64,000 bases of DNA from Candidatus Formimonas warabiya (GCF_002777255.1 NZ_CP017634.1:3174903-3238902); one strand, 5' to 3'. Shown: positions 35,561 to 44,940, counted from the first letter of the stretch. Notes: a model not told the origin generated them from the letters alone. Numbers and translations are program-made.

Positions 35561-36913
35561 TCACCTCTTATCCTGGTAGCGATTTAGTTTTTTGGCTTTT
35601 GCAATTACCTTCTTGATGGCGTATTCTGCCTCTTTCATTAATTGGTGTTCGTCAAAATCTACTAACCGGCCGTCTTTGACAAGGATTCTTCCATTTACCA
35701 CAGTAGTATTTACATCCCTGCCGTTAAATGAATATACGAGTGCCGGAATGACGTTGTCAATATTAAAAGGGCTATTTCTGATACTCCGGTTTAGAATCAC
35801 AATATCTGCTTTTTTGCCAACCTCAATACTACCGATTTGTTTATCCAACAGCAAAGCTTTTGCTCCCTCAGATGTGGCCATTTTAAAAACATCATCAGCC
35901 GAAATGGATGTAGGTCCCAGTCTCGGTTTTTGCATCAAGGCGGCCAAGCGCATTTCCACAAATAGGTCCAAATTATCATTGCATGCAGCGGTATCAGCAC
36001 CCAGGGAAACATTGATGCCGCCACTCAAGTACTCCGGAACCGGCGCAATTCCAGACGCCGCTTTGTTGTTGCATGATGGGCAATGCAAAACACTGATATT
36101 ATTTTCTTTCAGGATCTGCTTTTCTTTTTCTGATACCCATATGCAATGTGCCATCTGCAGCTTATGGTCCGTTAAACCGAGCTTGCAAAAATATTCAATT
36201 GTGGACATCCCTTTTTCTTGGAATATGACTTCATTTTCCGATAGATTTTCATTGGCATGGGTATGAATGGGGACATGGTATTTTGCCGCAATATCTTTTA
36301 GACCTTTGAGAGATTGATCGGTCGTTGTTAAAATCCATCGAATCGGCAGACCGCAAGTAATATTATGATCGGCCTGACCATGCCACTTATTGATAAAATC
36401 TTCCGTTTCCACAAGACCCTTTTCCGTGTCGTGCCGCAAATATTCCGGGGCCCAATCACTATCCATAATCGTCCGGCCCAGTTGGGCTCTGATCCCTAAA
36501 TCCTTTACTGCATACGCTGTTTCTGTGGCAAAGTTCGCAGCTCCCATGTCATTGATCGTTGTTGTACCTGATTTCAACATCTCAGCAATACCTAATTTGG
36601 CCGAAATATATGCTGTCTCCTCATCATGGCAGCTTTCTAAAGGCATAATAATATCAAGCCACTCCATCAGTGCTAAATCATTGGCAATATTTCTAAATAA
36701 GGTTTGGCATAAATGGACATGGGTTTGAATCAGTCCCGGAATGATCACTTTATCCGATGCATCAATGATTTGATCTGCTCTATCCACAATTCTTGCTTCA
36801 ATTTTTTTGATTCGATCATTCTCAACTAAAATATCTCCCAAAAAATTTTCCGACTTCCCGTTCATCGTCACGATGTAACCATTTTTAATGAGTATGGTGT
36901 TTTTGATAGCCAT
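35561..36913 (-). CDS. Amidohydrolase, TrzA/MtaD deaminase type
   Basis: Metal-dependent deaminase or hydrolase of 450 residues. It shows QTHVHLCQTLFR (metal His pair near residue 68), HTHANE near 217, the metal His in QMAHCIWVS and LGADTAACND with the catalytic Asp. The family includes methylthioadenosine/S-adenosylhomocysteine deaminase, guanine deaminase and triazine hydrolases. It is a paralogue of the protein at 17.1-18.4 kb. The start is uncertain because no well-spaced ribosome-binding site is seen; the ATG at 36913 keeps the first strand. It lies between an FMN reductase and the YkoE-type transporter, so it may act on the imported compound. Confidence 0.8.
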   Translation of the reverse strand: MAIKNTILIKNGYIVTMNGKSENFLGDILVENDRIKKIEARIVDRADQIIDASDKVIIPGLIQTHVHLCQTLFRNIANDLALMEWLDIIMPLESCHDEETAYISAKLGIAEMLKSGTTTINDMGAANFATETAYAVKDLGIRAQLGRTIMDSDWAPEYLRHDTEKGLVETEDFINKWHGQADHNITCGLPIRWILTTTDQSLKGLKDIAAKYHVPIHTHANENLSENEVIFQEKGMSTIEYFCKLGLTDHKLQMAHCIWVSEKEKQILKENNISVLHCPSCNNKAASGIAPVPEYLSGGINVSLGADTAACNDNLDLFVEMRLAALMQKPRLGPTSISADDVFKMATSEGAKALLLDKQIGSIEVGKKADIVILNRSIRNSPFNIDNVIPALVYSFNGRDVNTTVVNGRILVKDGRLVDFDEHQLMKEAEYAIKKVIAKAKKLNRYQDKR

Positions 36914-36952
36914 CACCTTCTTTTGACTTGGTTCTGTGCAGTGATCAGAAAT

Positions 36953-37621
36953 TCAATAATCAAACCATTTTTGGGTAATATAAATGTTTTTTCCTTCCTT
37001 TTCGAAGCACTCCCACCCAAATTTTAAAAAGGCGGCAGTTTGGGCAACTCTCTTACCAATTCTGACTGCTCCCATATTCCCCGGCGCATCATTTTTCGCC
37101 CCTTCTCTTGAGCCGTCCCTACTCCAGAGCATCGCCCCGGCCGGTTCAGCCAACGAGCCTCCACAGCAAAGGATCTCATATGTCTGATAAAAGTTATGAA
37201 TATTGAGAATAGTCATTTCCTGTCCCCCATTTCTCCCCCCTCCCACAGCAATAGCTCCTCCCACTTTACGGGTAAAATGTCCCGGATGGACCAAGTAAGT
37301 TGGCCTGACTCTGCTCATGAATGCGGATAAAACAGGGGTCACATTCATGTTATAAACCGGACTGCCCAGGATAAACCCGTCCGCCTCTAAGAATGATTTT
37401 TGCACTTCTTGAAAATCATCCTTCAGGGCACACAAGGTTCCTTTTTTGAAACACCTATCGCAGTGAATGCAAGTATTGATCTTTTTGCTATTGAGGCTGA
37501 TAAACTCCGTGGTTATATCCGCATCAATTTCTTGGGCAGCCTTTAAAGCCTCTTGCACAGCATGTTCCGTACCGCTGTCCTTACGCATGCTTCCACTAAT
37601 CCCTAATATTTTCACCTCCAT
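36953..37621 (-). CDS. NADPH-dependent FMN reductase / iron-sulfur flavoprotein family
   Basis: Flavodoxin-fold redox protein of 222 residues. The N-terminal phosphate loop is ILGISGSMRKDSGTEH and the FMN-contact segment is GSPVYNMNVTPVLSAFMSR. Between them, CIHCDRCFKKGTLC is the compact cysteine motif of iron-sulfur flavoproteins, so it may carry a 4Fe-4S cluster. The ATG at 37621 has AAGGAGG eight bases upstream, which a GTG at 37630 overlaps. It precedes the amidohydrolase gene on the same strand. The natural electron acceptor is unknown. Confidence 0.8.
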   Translation of the reverse strand: MEVKILGISGSMRKDSGTEHAVQEALKAAQEIDADITTEFISLNSKKINTCIHCDRCFKKGTLCALKDDFQEVQKSFLEADGFILGSPVYNMNVTPVLSAFMSRVRPTYLVHPGHFTRKVGGAIAVGGGRNGGQEMTILNIHNFYQTYEILCCGGSLAEPAGAMLWSRDGSREGAKNDAPGNMGAVRIGKRVAQTAAFLKFGWECFEKEGKNIYITQKWFDY

Positions 37622-37761
37622 ACTTTTCACCTCCTTGCCAAATCATATTTCATTTTTGAAAATTTTATTAATGTTTTTTTATAATTGAAATATTTCGTGG
37701 TACAATGATTAAATCCTCTATTTCTTAAACATATTATTCAGATTTTTTTATTCATTTCTGA

Positions 37762-37834
37762 TCAGAAAATAGGAAGGCCAGCATTCCCCCATTAAACTTA
37801 TAACAATTGGAGAATTACATTTTTCGCATATCAT
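37762..37834 (+). repeat. Decayed copy of the XRE-cupin gene promoter module
   Basis: The stretch from CAGAAAATAGGA to a TTGGAG (37807-37812), 16 bases, TATCAT (37829-37834) closely follows the promoter region at 49769-49842 before the XRE-cupin gene: same order of motifs, both with a small dyad after AGAAAATAGGA. No gene follows here; a terminator lies 25 bases on. This and that terminator are all I see in the 344-base gap between the FMN reductase and lysR. Confidence 0.45.
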
Positions 37835-37857
37835 TCTGTTTTGACACTCGATGAACA

Positions 37858-37903
37858 AAAAAAGCTTAAGAACCTTTGAAAATAGGAGGCCCTAAGCTTT
37901 TTT
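37858..37903 (-). terminator. Terminator of the lysR gene (bidirectional)
   Basis: AAAAAAGCTTA at 37858-37868 pairs exactly with TAAGCTTTTTT at 37893-37903. T-runs on either strand let it work in both directions. It lies about 60 bases after the lysR stop. Confidence 0.7.
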
Positions 37904-37965
37904 CAGCTGATTAAAAATAAACATTTTGCGACACGCCATTTCTTGGTATTCGGCGGATCCGGCAA

Positions 37966-38889
37966 TTAGTTGAACTGCTCTATCATGATGTCTATGAAGG
38001 CTTTGTGAAAGCTAGACAGATGATATAACTTGTTATATGAGATGACAATATCTCTTTTGGCAAAAGGATGGTCAATCAAAACTGCGTAATAATCTCCCCG
38101 ATCAATATTACAGATATGATCATGTATCAGAATCTCGTCGCTTAATGCACATCCGATCCCTGCGATGGCCAATTCCTTCGCGGTCTCATTGTATGTGACC
38201 TCCATAACAATTTTCGGAACAATATCAAGATCATGGAATATCTGATCTACCAGGATCCGCCCATGATACATCCTCTGCAGCAATATTAGTCTTTCCCCAT
38301 GCAGCCTGATGGCGGGAATTTTTTCCGTTATCACGCCATCGGGAAAAAGCCGCGGGATCGCGTCGGAGTTCTTGGAAACAATCAAAGATAGCTGCTCTTT
38401 GCAGAGCGGGATATTCCCAATTTCGTTAATTAAAGTTTTGTGGTTGGATATGAACAGGTCGCATTTTCCTTCTAACAGCAGCTTCTCCCTGGCATCAAGG
38501 GGGATCCGCTGATCCCATATTTTTATTCTGACGTTGGGGTAGCACTTCATAAAAACAGGCAATGTTTTAGGAAGCAAGTCTTTAGCCCGTTTTTCGGACA
38601 GCCAAATAGAGAGTTCGCCGGAAATATTATTGTCGGAACCGCTGATTCCGTTCAAAAAATTCCTGTGTTGCTGCAATATGCCGGACACTGTCTGGAGGTA
38701 CTGCTTGCCCGCGTAAGTAAGGGTCATCTTGTATGAGGAGCGATTGAAGAGCGTTACGCCAAGTTCCGTTTCGATCTTCCGGATGGTCTGACTGATGGAT
38801 GACTCCGAAACATACAACTTCCGGGCGGCCGGGGATACTCCACCTTCCTCCACAACGGTCAAAAAACATTCCATCTGGTGAAAATTCAT
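37966..38889 (-). CDS. LysR-family transcriptional regulator
   Basis: Protein of 307 residues with the N-terminal winged helix-turn-helix (MNFHQMECFLTVVEEGGVSPAARKL shortened here, then SESSISQTIRKIE) and an effector-binding domain from about residue 90. It diverges from the plus-strand MmgE/PrpD-Tct operon, the usual layout for a LysR activator of a carboxylate operon. A dyad at 38913-38932 lies between the two starts. The inducer is probably the acid taken up by the TctCBA system. Confidence 0.88.
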   Translation of the reverse strand: MNFHQMECFLTVVEEGGVSPAARKLYVSESSISQTIRKIETELGVTLFNRSSYKMTLTYAGKQYLQTVSGILQQHRNFLNGISGSDNNISGELSIWLSEKRAKDLLPKTLPVFMKCYPNVRIKIWDQRIPLDAREKLLLEGKCDLFISNHKTLINEIGNIPLCKEQLSLIVSKNSDAIPRLFPDGVITEKIPAIRLHGERLILLQRMYHGRILVDQIFHDLDIVPKIVMEVTYNETAKELAIAGIGCALSDEILIHDHICNIDRGDYYAVLIDHPFAKRDIVISYNKLYHLSSFHKAFIDIMIEQFN

Positions 38890-38912
38890 GGACTTTCCCT
38901 CCCAAGCATGTT

Positions 38913-38932
38913 AGTTAAGTATATGCTTAACT
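38913..38932. promoter_or_regulatory. Candidate LysR binding site
   Basis: AGTTAAG and CTTAACT form an inverted repeat with a six-base spacer (TATATG) in the 170-base region between lysR and the MmgE/PrpD gene. It lies about 25-45 bases before the lysR start and about 130 bases before the divergent gene, a normal place for autoregulation and activation. Spacing is not a textbook T-N11-A. Confidence 0.5.
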
Positions 38933-39062
38933 TGTTTATAAGTATAATAATTATTTATTAAATTAACAAGATATGATAAAAATGAAACAAGAAGATATTA
39001 CGTGATATTTCCGAAAAATAAGAACAACGGTCAGAATAAAATTGAAAGGAATGATAAAAAGC

Positions 39063-40490
39063 ATGTCAAGAAACAGTGACTTAGCCTGGAAGACTGACAG
39101 CCTAATCAAGAGAACGAGTATTTCCCACCAGATCGCCCGTTACGTGCTTAGCATGGAATATGATTCCATGCCGCCTAAGGTTGTACATACGGCCAAACGT
39201 ATCCTTTTAGATACGCTTGCCTGTGCGGTCGCGGCGTCCAAGAGTCCTGGCCGGCCGATCATCGAGAATACGATCAACGCCCTCGGCGGCATACCGGAAT
39301 CGACCCTCTTCGGATCCGGTAAGAAGACCAGCGTGCTGAACGCAACGTTACTGAACTCGTATATGCTCCGTTATCTGGACTACAACGACGTAGGCGGCGG
39401 CGGACACAACAGCGAGTGCATAGCCGCCCTGCTGGCAGTTGCGGAGCGCGAGCATGCGACGCCCGCAGACTTCCTTGTCTCGATCGTGCTCTCTTACGAG
39501 ATCGGTGAACGGATCATGGAGTCCATACCCGGCGGTAAGCGCGGCATCGAGGCGAAGGGATGGAGTTTCGACAGCCGGGCGGGGCTGAACATGCCTCCCG
39601 CCATTGGTAAGCTTATGGGCCTGAACGAGGATCAGCTTGCTAACGCCATGGGAATTTCCGGCCCCTTTGCCCCCACGCTGGGCGTTCTCGACACCGACCT
39701 TGTGGAATGCAGGATGGTTAAGAACCTGCGCTTCGGCTTTAGCGCTTACCAGTCCATTCTTGCCTGTATGCTGGCAAAAGGCGGGCTGACCGGAGTCGTA
39801 AACGTCATCGAGGGAGAAAAGGGCTTCCGTCAGGTCGTCGTGGCCAATGAGATGGATCTGAACTATATCGTGGATTTCGCTCATTGGTATATTCTAGATA
39901 GCACTTCATTCAAGGGTTATTGCATGAACTACGCCAACCACGGCGGTATCCAGGCGGCCCTCAATCTCGTTGAGAAATATGATATCAAGCCGGAAGACGT
40001 GGAAGCAGTCAAGGTCAAGACCAACGCTCGCGTCGCACGCCATACCACCCTGGTACCTGGAAAGAAATACGCCAGAAACACCGAAAATGCCACGCATAGC
40101 GCATTTTTCTCGGTCGCCATGGCGATAAAAGAGAGAAATGTCGGCCCATGTCAGCTGACGCCTGACAAATTCGAGGATCCGGAGTTGATAGATCTGATTG
40201 AAAAGATCACGATCGAAGAGGATGCCTCCCTTGTGGGGACGAGCAACCGCGGCGCCATCGTCGAAATCAGGACCAAGAAGGGCAACTGTTATTCCGAGCG
40301 GGTCGACGTTCCTCCCGGACACTCGAGCACGCCGTTCAGCGATGAGGAGATCGAGGAGAAGTTCAGGAAAGCGGCCAGGCCTTATATGGATGACAATCAA
40401 ATCCAATCCCTCATCAAGTCAGTCTGGGAGCTGGAGAAGCTGGATTCCGTCGAGGAACTGACCAGGCTCATGGTCTGGAAGGAGATATAA
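39063..40490 (+). CDS. MmgE/PrpD-family protein
   Basis: Belongs to the family of 2-methylcitrate dehydratase and cis-aconitate decarboxylase, 475 residues. Evidence is the all-helical N-terminal half (RILLDTLACAVAASKSPG, YLDYNDVGGGGHNSE, then SFKGYCMNYANHG) followed by the smaller C-terminal domain. AAGGA lies 12 bases before the ATG at 39063; an ATG at 39051 and a TTG at 39042 are less likely by spacing. First gene of the organic-acid operon and only one base from the aconitase-type gene. It probably dehydrates, decarboxylates or isomerises a branched or tricarboxylic acid, but the substrate is unknown. Confidence 0.83.
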   Translation: MSRNSDLAWKTDSLIKRTSISHQIARYVLSMEYDSMPPKVVHTAKRILLDTLACAVAASKSPGRPIIENTINALGGIPESTLFGSGKKTSVLNATLLNSYMLRYLDYNDVGGGGHNSECIAALLAVAEREHATPADFLVSIVLSYEIGERIMESIPGGKRGIEAKGWSFDSRAGLNMPPAIGKLMGLNEDQLANAMGISGPFAPTLGVLDTDLVECRMVKNLRFGFSAYQSILACMLAKGGLTGVVNVIEGEKGFRQVVVANEMDLNYIVDFAHWYILDSTSFKGYCMNYANHGGIQAALNLVEKYDIKPEDVEAVKVKTNARVARHTTLVPGKKYARNTENATHSAFFSVAMAIKERNVGPCQLTPDKFEDPELIDLIEKITIEEDASLVGTSNRGAIVEIRTKKGNCYSERVDVPPGHSSTPFSDEEIEEKFRKAARPYMDDNQIQSLIKSVWELEKLDSVEELTRLMVWKEI

Positions 40491-40491
40491 A

Positions 40492-41757
40492 ATGGGAAAG
40501 ACAATTGCCGAAAAAATTTTGGCCCGTACCGCCGGGCTGCCGGAACTCAAGCCGGGGGACATGATCATGGCCTATGTTGACAGGACAATGATCGTCGACT
40601 ATAAGGTACAGGAACATTACAACACTTTCAAAGAGCTGGGCATCACGAAGGTTTTCGATCCGGAAAAGGTGGTCACGGTGCTCGAGCATCATGTGCCGCC
40701 CGCGACCCAGTTCCACGCCGACGCCCATGTGATTGCCAGAAAATTTGCCAAAGAATATAGCGTTAAATTTGGTGAGATAGGCCGTCACGGAATCTGTCAT
40801 ACATATTTCATCGAGAACGGCTATGCGAGACCGGGTGAGCTGGTGGTCGGCGAAGATTCGCACACTTGCACGTATGGGGCGTTCAACGTGGCCGCCCGCG
40901 GTCTTGGCCCTGACGAGATGTCCTACGTTTTGGCAACGGGTAAGACGTGGTTCAAGGTTCCCGAGACGATCCGCTTTGTCCTGAACGGCAAGTTGCCCTC
41001 TATGAGTTATGCAAAGGATATGATCCTTCATATTGCAGGCAAATATGGTACGGATGTAGCACTGTATAAATCCGTCGAGTTTGTGGGCGAGGCCGCTCAC
41101 GCGCTCCCGCTATCGGGACGTATGACCATCGCCAACATGGGCATTGAGATCGGCGCGAAGTTCGCTATTTTTGAAGCCGATGAAAAGACCCTCGAATACG
41201 TCAAAGCGCGTACGGACGAGGCGTTTGTACCCGTTACCAGCGACGAAGATGCGGATTTCTCCGCCATCTATACGATAGATGTCTCCAAGATTGGCCCGCA
41301 GATTGCCTGCCCGTTTTCTGTTTCGAACGTAAAGCCCGTCGAGGAGGTGGAAGGCCAGGTTATCCAACAGTTCTTTATCGGCTCCTGCACGAACGGCGGC
41401 TTAGATGATTTGCGCGTGGCGGCCAAGATACTGAAGGGTCAAAAAGTATTTCCCGAATCGAGGCTGATCGTCATTCCAACCTCTATGAAGATATACGAGC
41501 AGGCGCTCAGCGAGGGGCTGCTGAACATCTTCATCAAGGCGGGCGCCATGGTGGAGGGTCCCACATGCGGTCTTTGCGCGGGCGACAGAGGAATCCTCGG
41601 CAAGGGAGAGACGGGCCTGTATTCCAATAACCGGAACTTCAAGGGCCGCCAGGGCAAAGAGGCCGAGGTGTATCTGGCTTCTCCGGCGACGGTGGCTGCC
41701 TCCGCTATTCACGGAAAGATCACGGATCCCAGAAAATACGCACATTGCTTTGACTAA
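40492..41757 (+). CDS. Aconitase/isopropylmalate-isomerase family large subunit
   Basis: 4Fe-4S hydro-lyase catalytic subunit of 421 residues, like LeuC, homoaconitase or 2,3-dimethylmalate dehydratase. It has HHVPP and HGICH near residue 95, VGEDSHTCTYGAFN with the first cluster Cys, FIGSCTNG and GPTCGLCAG with the other cluster cysteines. GGAAGGAG lies before the ATG. Paired with the small subunit at 41.8 kb. The presence of MmgE/PrpD and Tct genes argues for a tricarboxylate or methylated malate/citrate pathway rather than leucine synthesis, since no other leu gene is present. Confidence 0.87.
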   Translation: MGKTIAEKILARTAGLPELKPGDMIMAYVDRTMIVDYKVQEHYNTFKELGITKVFDPEKVVTVLEHHVPPATQFHADAHVIARKFAKEYSVKFGEIGRHGICHTYFIENGYARPGELVVGEDSHTCTYGAFNVAARGLGPDEMSYVLATGKTWFKVPETIRFVLNGKLPSMSYAKDMILHIAGKYGTDVALYKSVEFVGEAAHALPLSGRMTIANMGIEIGAKFAIFEADEKTLEYVKARTDEAFVPVTSDEDADFSAIYTIDVSKIGPQIACPFSVSNVKPVEEVEGQVIQQFFIGSCTNGGLDDLRVAAKILKGQKVFPESRLIVIPTSMKIYEQALSEGLLNIFIKAGAMVEGPTCGLCAGDRGILGKGETGLYSNNRNFKGRQGKEAEVYLASPATVAASAIHGKITDPRKYAHCFD

Positions 41758-41776
41758 GTGGAAGGGGTAATGAATA

Positions 41777-42274
41777 ATGGCTATTAAAGGAAAAGTATGG
41801 AAGTTTGGCGACGACATGAGCACTGATTTGATGATGCCGATCAGTGCCCGCTACGGCAGAGTACCGGAGGATCAGCAAAAATATTCCTGCATGTCTGCGA
41901 TACGACCGGAATTCAGCCATGCAGTATGCCCCGGCGACATTGTAATAATGGGCAGGCACTGCGGTAGCGGCTCCAGCAGACCGGCGCCCAGGCTGTTTGT
42001 TGAACTGCAGGTCGGTTGTATCATTGCCGAATCCTTTAGCCCGTTATTTTTCAGGAACGCTATCGCGATCGGCTTTCCTGTGATTGAGGTGCCGGGGATC
42101 ACCAAGGAATTCCAGGAAGGTGACGAGGCGGAGGTCGATCTGGACAAGACAGAGGTCAGGAACCTTACTACCGGAAAGGTCATCCACTTTAAACCCTATC
42201 CGGAAATGATCAAAAAGATCTTTGAGTTGGGCGGATTCAAAGCCTTGCTTAAACAAGAATTTTCGCAGATTTAA
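41777..42274 (+). CDS. Aconitase/isopropylmalate-isomerase family small subunit
   Basis: Swivelling domain subunit of 165 residues. The FGDDMSTDLMMP start and GRHCGSGSSR loop (substrate-binding Ser/Arg) are typical of LeuD-like proteins, followed by FRNAIAIGFPVIEVPG. Completes the hydro-lyase with the gene upstream, 19 bases away. The partner pair would interconvert hydroxy-acid isomers by dehydration and rehydration. Confidence 0.88.
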   Translation: MAIKGKVWKFGDDMSTDLMMPISARYGRVPEDQQKYSCMSAIRPEFSHAVCPGDIVIMGRHCGSGSSRPAPRLFVELQVGCIIAESFSPLFFRNAIAIGFPVIEVPGITKEFQEGDEAEVDLDKTEVRNLTTGKVIHFKPYPEMIKKIFELGGFKALLKQEFSQI

Positions 42275-42297
42275 GCAAATAAGGAAGGAGATAACCG

Positions 42298-43650
42298 ATG
42301 AAGAAGGAGTTTTGTTTACTCGCAACAAACGGCAGCCTGGGAGGAGGATTCAAAGAGGAAACCTTCTATAAGGCGCTGGACATGAAGCCTGACGTCATTG
42401 CAGCCGATTCCGGCTCCATCGACCCGGGTCCGTACTACCTCGGCATGGGCAGGCCGCGCATGAGCCGCAAGGCCAGCAAGTGGGAGCTTCGACTGATGAT
42501 CACTGAGGGTGTGAAACGCAACATCCCTGTCCTGATTGGCTCAGCCGGCACCGCAGGTGCGGACCCGAACGTTGATTGGCTCATGGACATCGTTAAGGAG
42601 ATCGCTGCAGAGGAAAACCTGCACTTCAAGCTGGCTGAGATCAAAACCGAGATCAAGCCGGAAACGCTCCGTAAATACCTGCGCGCAGGGAAGATGAAGG
42701 CTCTAAACGATGTACCGGAGTTCAAAGAGGAGGATATCGAAAGTGTCACGCGCTGCGTCGCCGTCATCGGCGCCGAGCCCTATTGCAAGGCGTTGGAGGA
42801 AGGCGCCCAGGTCATCATTGCCGGGCGTTCCACTGATACGGCAATCTTCGCGGCCGTGCCGAAGTTCTACGGGCTCGATAACGCCTATACCTGGCACGCC
42901 GGAAAATTACTCGAGTGCGGTGCGGCATGTTGCGTCCATCGTCCTTATAATGACTGCATGATGGCATGGGTATCGGAGAATTCTTTGGTCGTGGAGCCGC
43001 CTAACCCCATTATGAGATGCTCGCCCACATCCTGCGCTGCCCATACTCTATACGAGAATGCCGACCCGTTCCACTTGGTTGAACCAAGCGGCGCTCTGAT
43101 CACGACCGATACAGTATACGAGCAAATCGGAGAGCGCAGCGTCAAAATCACCGGAAGCCGCTTTGAGTACGCCAAGCAGTATACGTGCAAGGTCGAGGGC
43201 GTCAAATTCCTCGGATATCGCCGCGTGGTGATAGGCGGGGTCACAGACCCCTTGATCCTTAAGCAGCTAGACAGCTACATCCAGAATTGCATCGATATCG
43301 CCCAGAGAAAAATTGAGAGAACCATGGGACTCAAGAAGGAAGACTATTTGTTGCGTTACTTTATGTACGGCAATCCAAACGCTGCCGATCCTGGCCAGGT
43401 GGGTGTTGTGTTCGATGTTGTAGCCAGGACCGAATCTGATGCAGAGGCCATTTTGGGTAACATCTGGCACATTGCCCTGCATACTCCCATCAAAGAGTGG
43501 GAGGGGCTCCAGAGTAATATGGCGTTCCCCTTTTCTCCGCCGACTATGTCGACCCTTGACGGCGGCGCCACATATTCCTTCTGCCTCAACCACGTGCTTG
43601 AATTGGATGATCCTCTTGAACTGGTACGCTTCAAGTATTACGAGTTGTAA
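42298..43650 (+). CDS. AtuA-like (DUF1446) protein
   Basis: A 450-residue homologue of the acyclic-terpene-utilisation AtuA family. It begins LLATNGSLGGGFKEETFYKA, has AADSGSIDPGPYYLG and PVLIGSAGTAGADPN in the first 90 residues, and IIAGRSTDTAIFAAVPKFYG near residue 180. The biochemical role of this family is not established; it accompanies DUF4387 proteins in acid or terpene catabolic operons. AAGGAGAT precedes the ATG. It lies between the hydro-lyase genes and DUF4387. Confidence 0.82.
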   Translation: MKKEFCLLATNGSLGGGFKEETFYKALDMKPDVIAADSGSIDPGPYYLGMGRPRMSRKASKWELRLMITEGVKRNIPVLIGSAGTAGADPNVDWLMDIVKEIAAEENLHFKLAEIKTEIKPETLRKYLRAGKMKALNDVPEFKEEDIESVTRCVAVIGAEPYCKALEEGAQVIIAGRSTDTAIFAAVPKFYGLDNAYTWHAGKLLECGAACCVHRPYNDCMMAWVSENSLVVEPPNPIMRCSPTSCAAHTLYENADPFHLVEPSGALITTDTVYEQIGERSVKITGSRFEYAKQYTCKVEGVKFLGYRRVVIGGVTDPLILKQLDSYIQNCIDIAQRKIERTMGLKKEDYLLRYFMYGNPNAADPGQVGVVFDVVARTESDAEAILGNIWHIALHTPIKEWEGLQSNMAFPFSPPTMSTLDGGATYSFCLNHVLELDDPLELVRFKYYEL

Positions 43651-43665
43651 TGGAGGTGGAATGTC

Positions 43666-43977
43666 ATGAAATTTTATAAGCTTACCAAGATGATCCGTTC
43701 CAAGAACGCCGGACCTTTTGAAATGTCCCTTGATATTCTGTACGGTGATTATGAGACTTACAAAAAAGTATTGGATACGGGGGTTGTGACGCCCGAGCTG
43801 ATCAGTAAGCTGAACGACGTACCGGTGGAAAAGGTGCAGTATTATGAGTTGCCCCTCGCCTGTGCGGTCAAGTTCTCCTTCCCGCGCCGCTACCCGTCCG
43901 GGGATTTCCACGATACCGACATATACGGTTGCCAGTTTCACGCTCCCCTGGTCGAACTCGAAATACCGGTAGAATAA
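43666..43977 (+). CDS. DUF4387 protein (AtuA partner)
   Basis: A 103-residue soluble protein. It starts KFYKLTKMIRSKNAGPFEMS, which is the conserved DUF4387 opening, and ends with DTDIYGCQFHAPLVELEIP. In many bacteria it is encoded directly after, or fused to, AtuA-like proteins, as here (15 bases apart, GGAGGTGG before the ATG). Probably a subunit of the same complex. No catalytic motif is recognisable. Confidence 0.82.
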   Translation: MKFYKLTKMIRSKNAGPFEMSLDILYGDYETYKKVLDTGVVTPELISKLNDVPVEKVQYYELPLACAVKFSFPRRYPSGDFHDTDIYGCQFHAPLVELEIPVE

Positions 43978-44019
43978 TATCTACTTGTATTAATACCAAA
44001 AAAGTAAGGAGGAAAAATA

Positions 44020-44940
44020 ATGAAAAAGGCGAGAATTATTCTGGTGCTAATACTCGGGCTATGTTTGGCGTTCACCGTCGCCTGCACTTCCGAGAAGGCT
44101 GCTCCCCCTGCCCCAGAGAGCGACAAGCCCCCGTTCACCGAAATGGTTATGTACACCGACGGTACTCCCGGCTCCATCGGGGACCTCTTCATCAGGACCC
44201 TTGGTCCCATTATTGAGAAGCAGTCCGGCGTCAAGGTCGTCTATAAGAACATCTCCGGCGGCAGCGGCACCAACGTTATGACCGACATGATGAATGACAA
44301 GAAGCATGTCTCTGTCGTTGCTCACTCCTGCTCTCTGCCCCTCGCTTGGGCCACCGGCTCCAGTCCCTACACCAGTGACCAGGTTGCCTCTGTTTGCTCC
44401 ATTTCGACCGACTACATCGTTGTATTTACCCGCCCCGATTCTCCCTTCAATTCTTGGCAGGATGTTGTTGCTTACGCCAAAGACCATCCCGGTGAACTCA
44501 AATGGGGCGGCAGCGGTGTCCAGGGCTCCCAACAGCTGCTCCACCAGTTGTTCATGGATGAGTTAGGCATAGATCTCGAGTACGTTCCTTATGACAATGC
44601 CGCCAGCGTCCGGGTCGGCGTCCTGGCCGGCGACGTTGATATCGGTTCCAACGCATTCGGCAACATCCTCACCGATATCGTTGGAGGCACCTACAAGGGC
44701 CTCGTCGTGACCAGTCCGGAACGTTTTGATTCCGCTCCTGACCTGGAGACCGTCGGTGAAGCCGGTATCTCGTCCGCCATCGGCAATTCTGTGTGGAGGG
44801 CCTTCTTCTGCCCGGCCTCCTATGATCAGGCTGTGATCGAGTACCTGGCCAAGCTGATCGAGAACGCCAAGAACACCGACGAGTGGACCAAGTTCCTGCA
44901 AAATAACAACCAGGTCAGGTGGGATCTAGGCCCTGAATAA
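44020..44940 (+). CDS. tctC: Tripartite tricarboxylate transporter binding protein TctC, apparently cut short
   Basis: Extracytoplasmic solute-binding lipoprotein with a lipobox FTVAC near residue 22 and the TctC motifs NISGGSGTNVMTDMMN, WGGSGVQGSQQLLHQL and GVLAGDVDIGSNAFGN. The frame stops at a TAA at 44938, giving 306 residues. In the same frame a further 20 residues follow (LTAYVKDYMDLSTTAISHMK) before TGA at 45001. They look like the genuine C-terminal helix, since family members are usually about 320-330 long. So the stop is either a recent nonsense change or a sequencing error. AAGGAGG precedes the ATG. It supplies the TctAB membrane pair. Confidence 0.86.
   Translation: MKKARIILVLILGLCLAFTVACTSEKAAPPAPESDKPPFTEMVMYTDGTPGSIGDLFIRTLGPIIEKQSGVKVVYKNISGGSGTNVMTDMMNDKKHVSVVAHSCSLPLAWATGSSPYTSDQVASVCSISTDYIVVFTRPDSPFNSWQDVVAYAKDHPGELKWGGSGVQGSQQLLHQLFMDELGIDLEYVPYDNAASVRVGVLAGDVDIGSNAFGNILTDIVGGTYKGLVVTSPERFDSAPDLETVGEAGISSAIGNSVWRAFFCPASYDQAVIEYLAKLIENAKNTDEWTKFLQNNNQVRWDLGPE

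Noticed and set aside
40492..42274. leuCD for leucine biosynthesis
   Set aside because: No leuA or leuB lies nearby, and the pair sits with MmgE/PrpD and a carboxylate importer, so a catabolic hydro-lyase is more likely.
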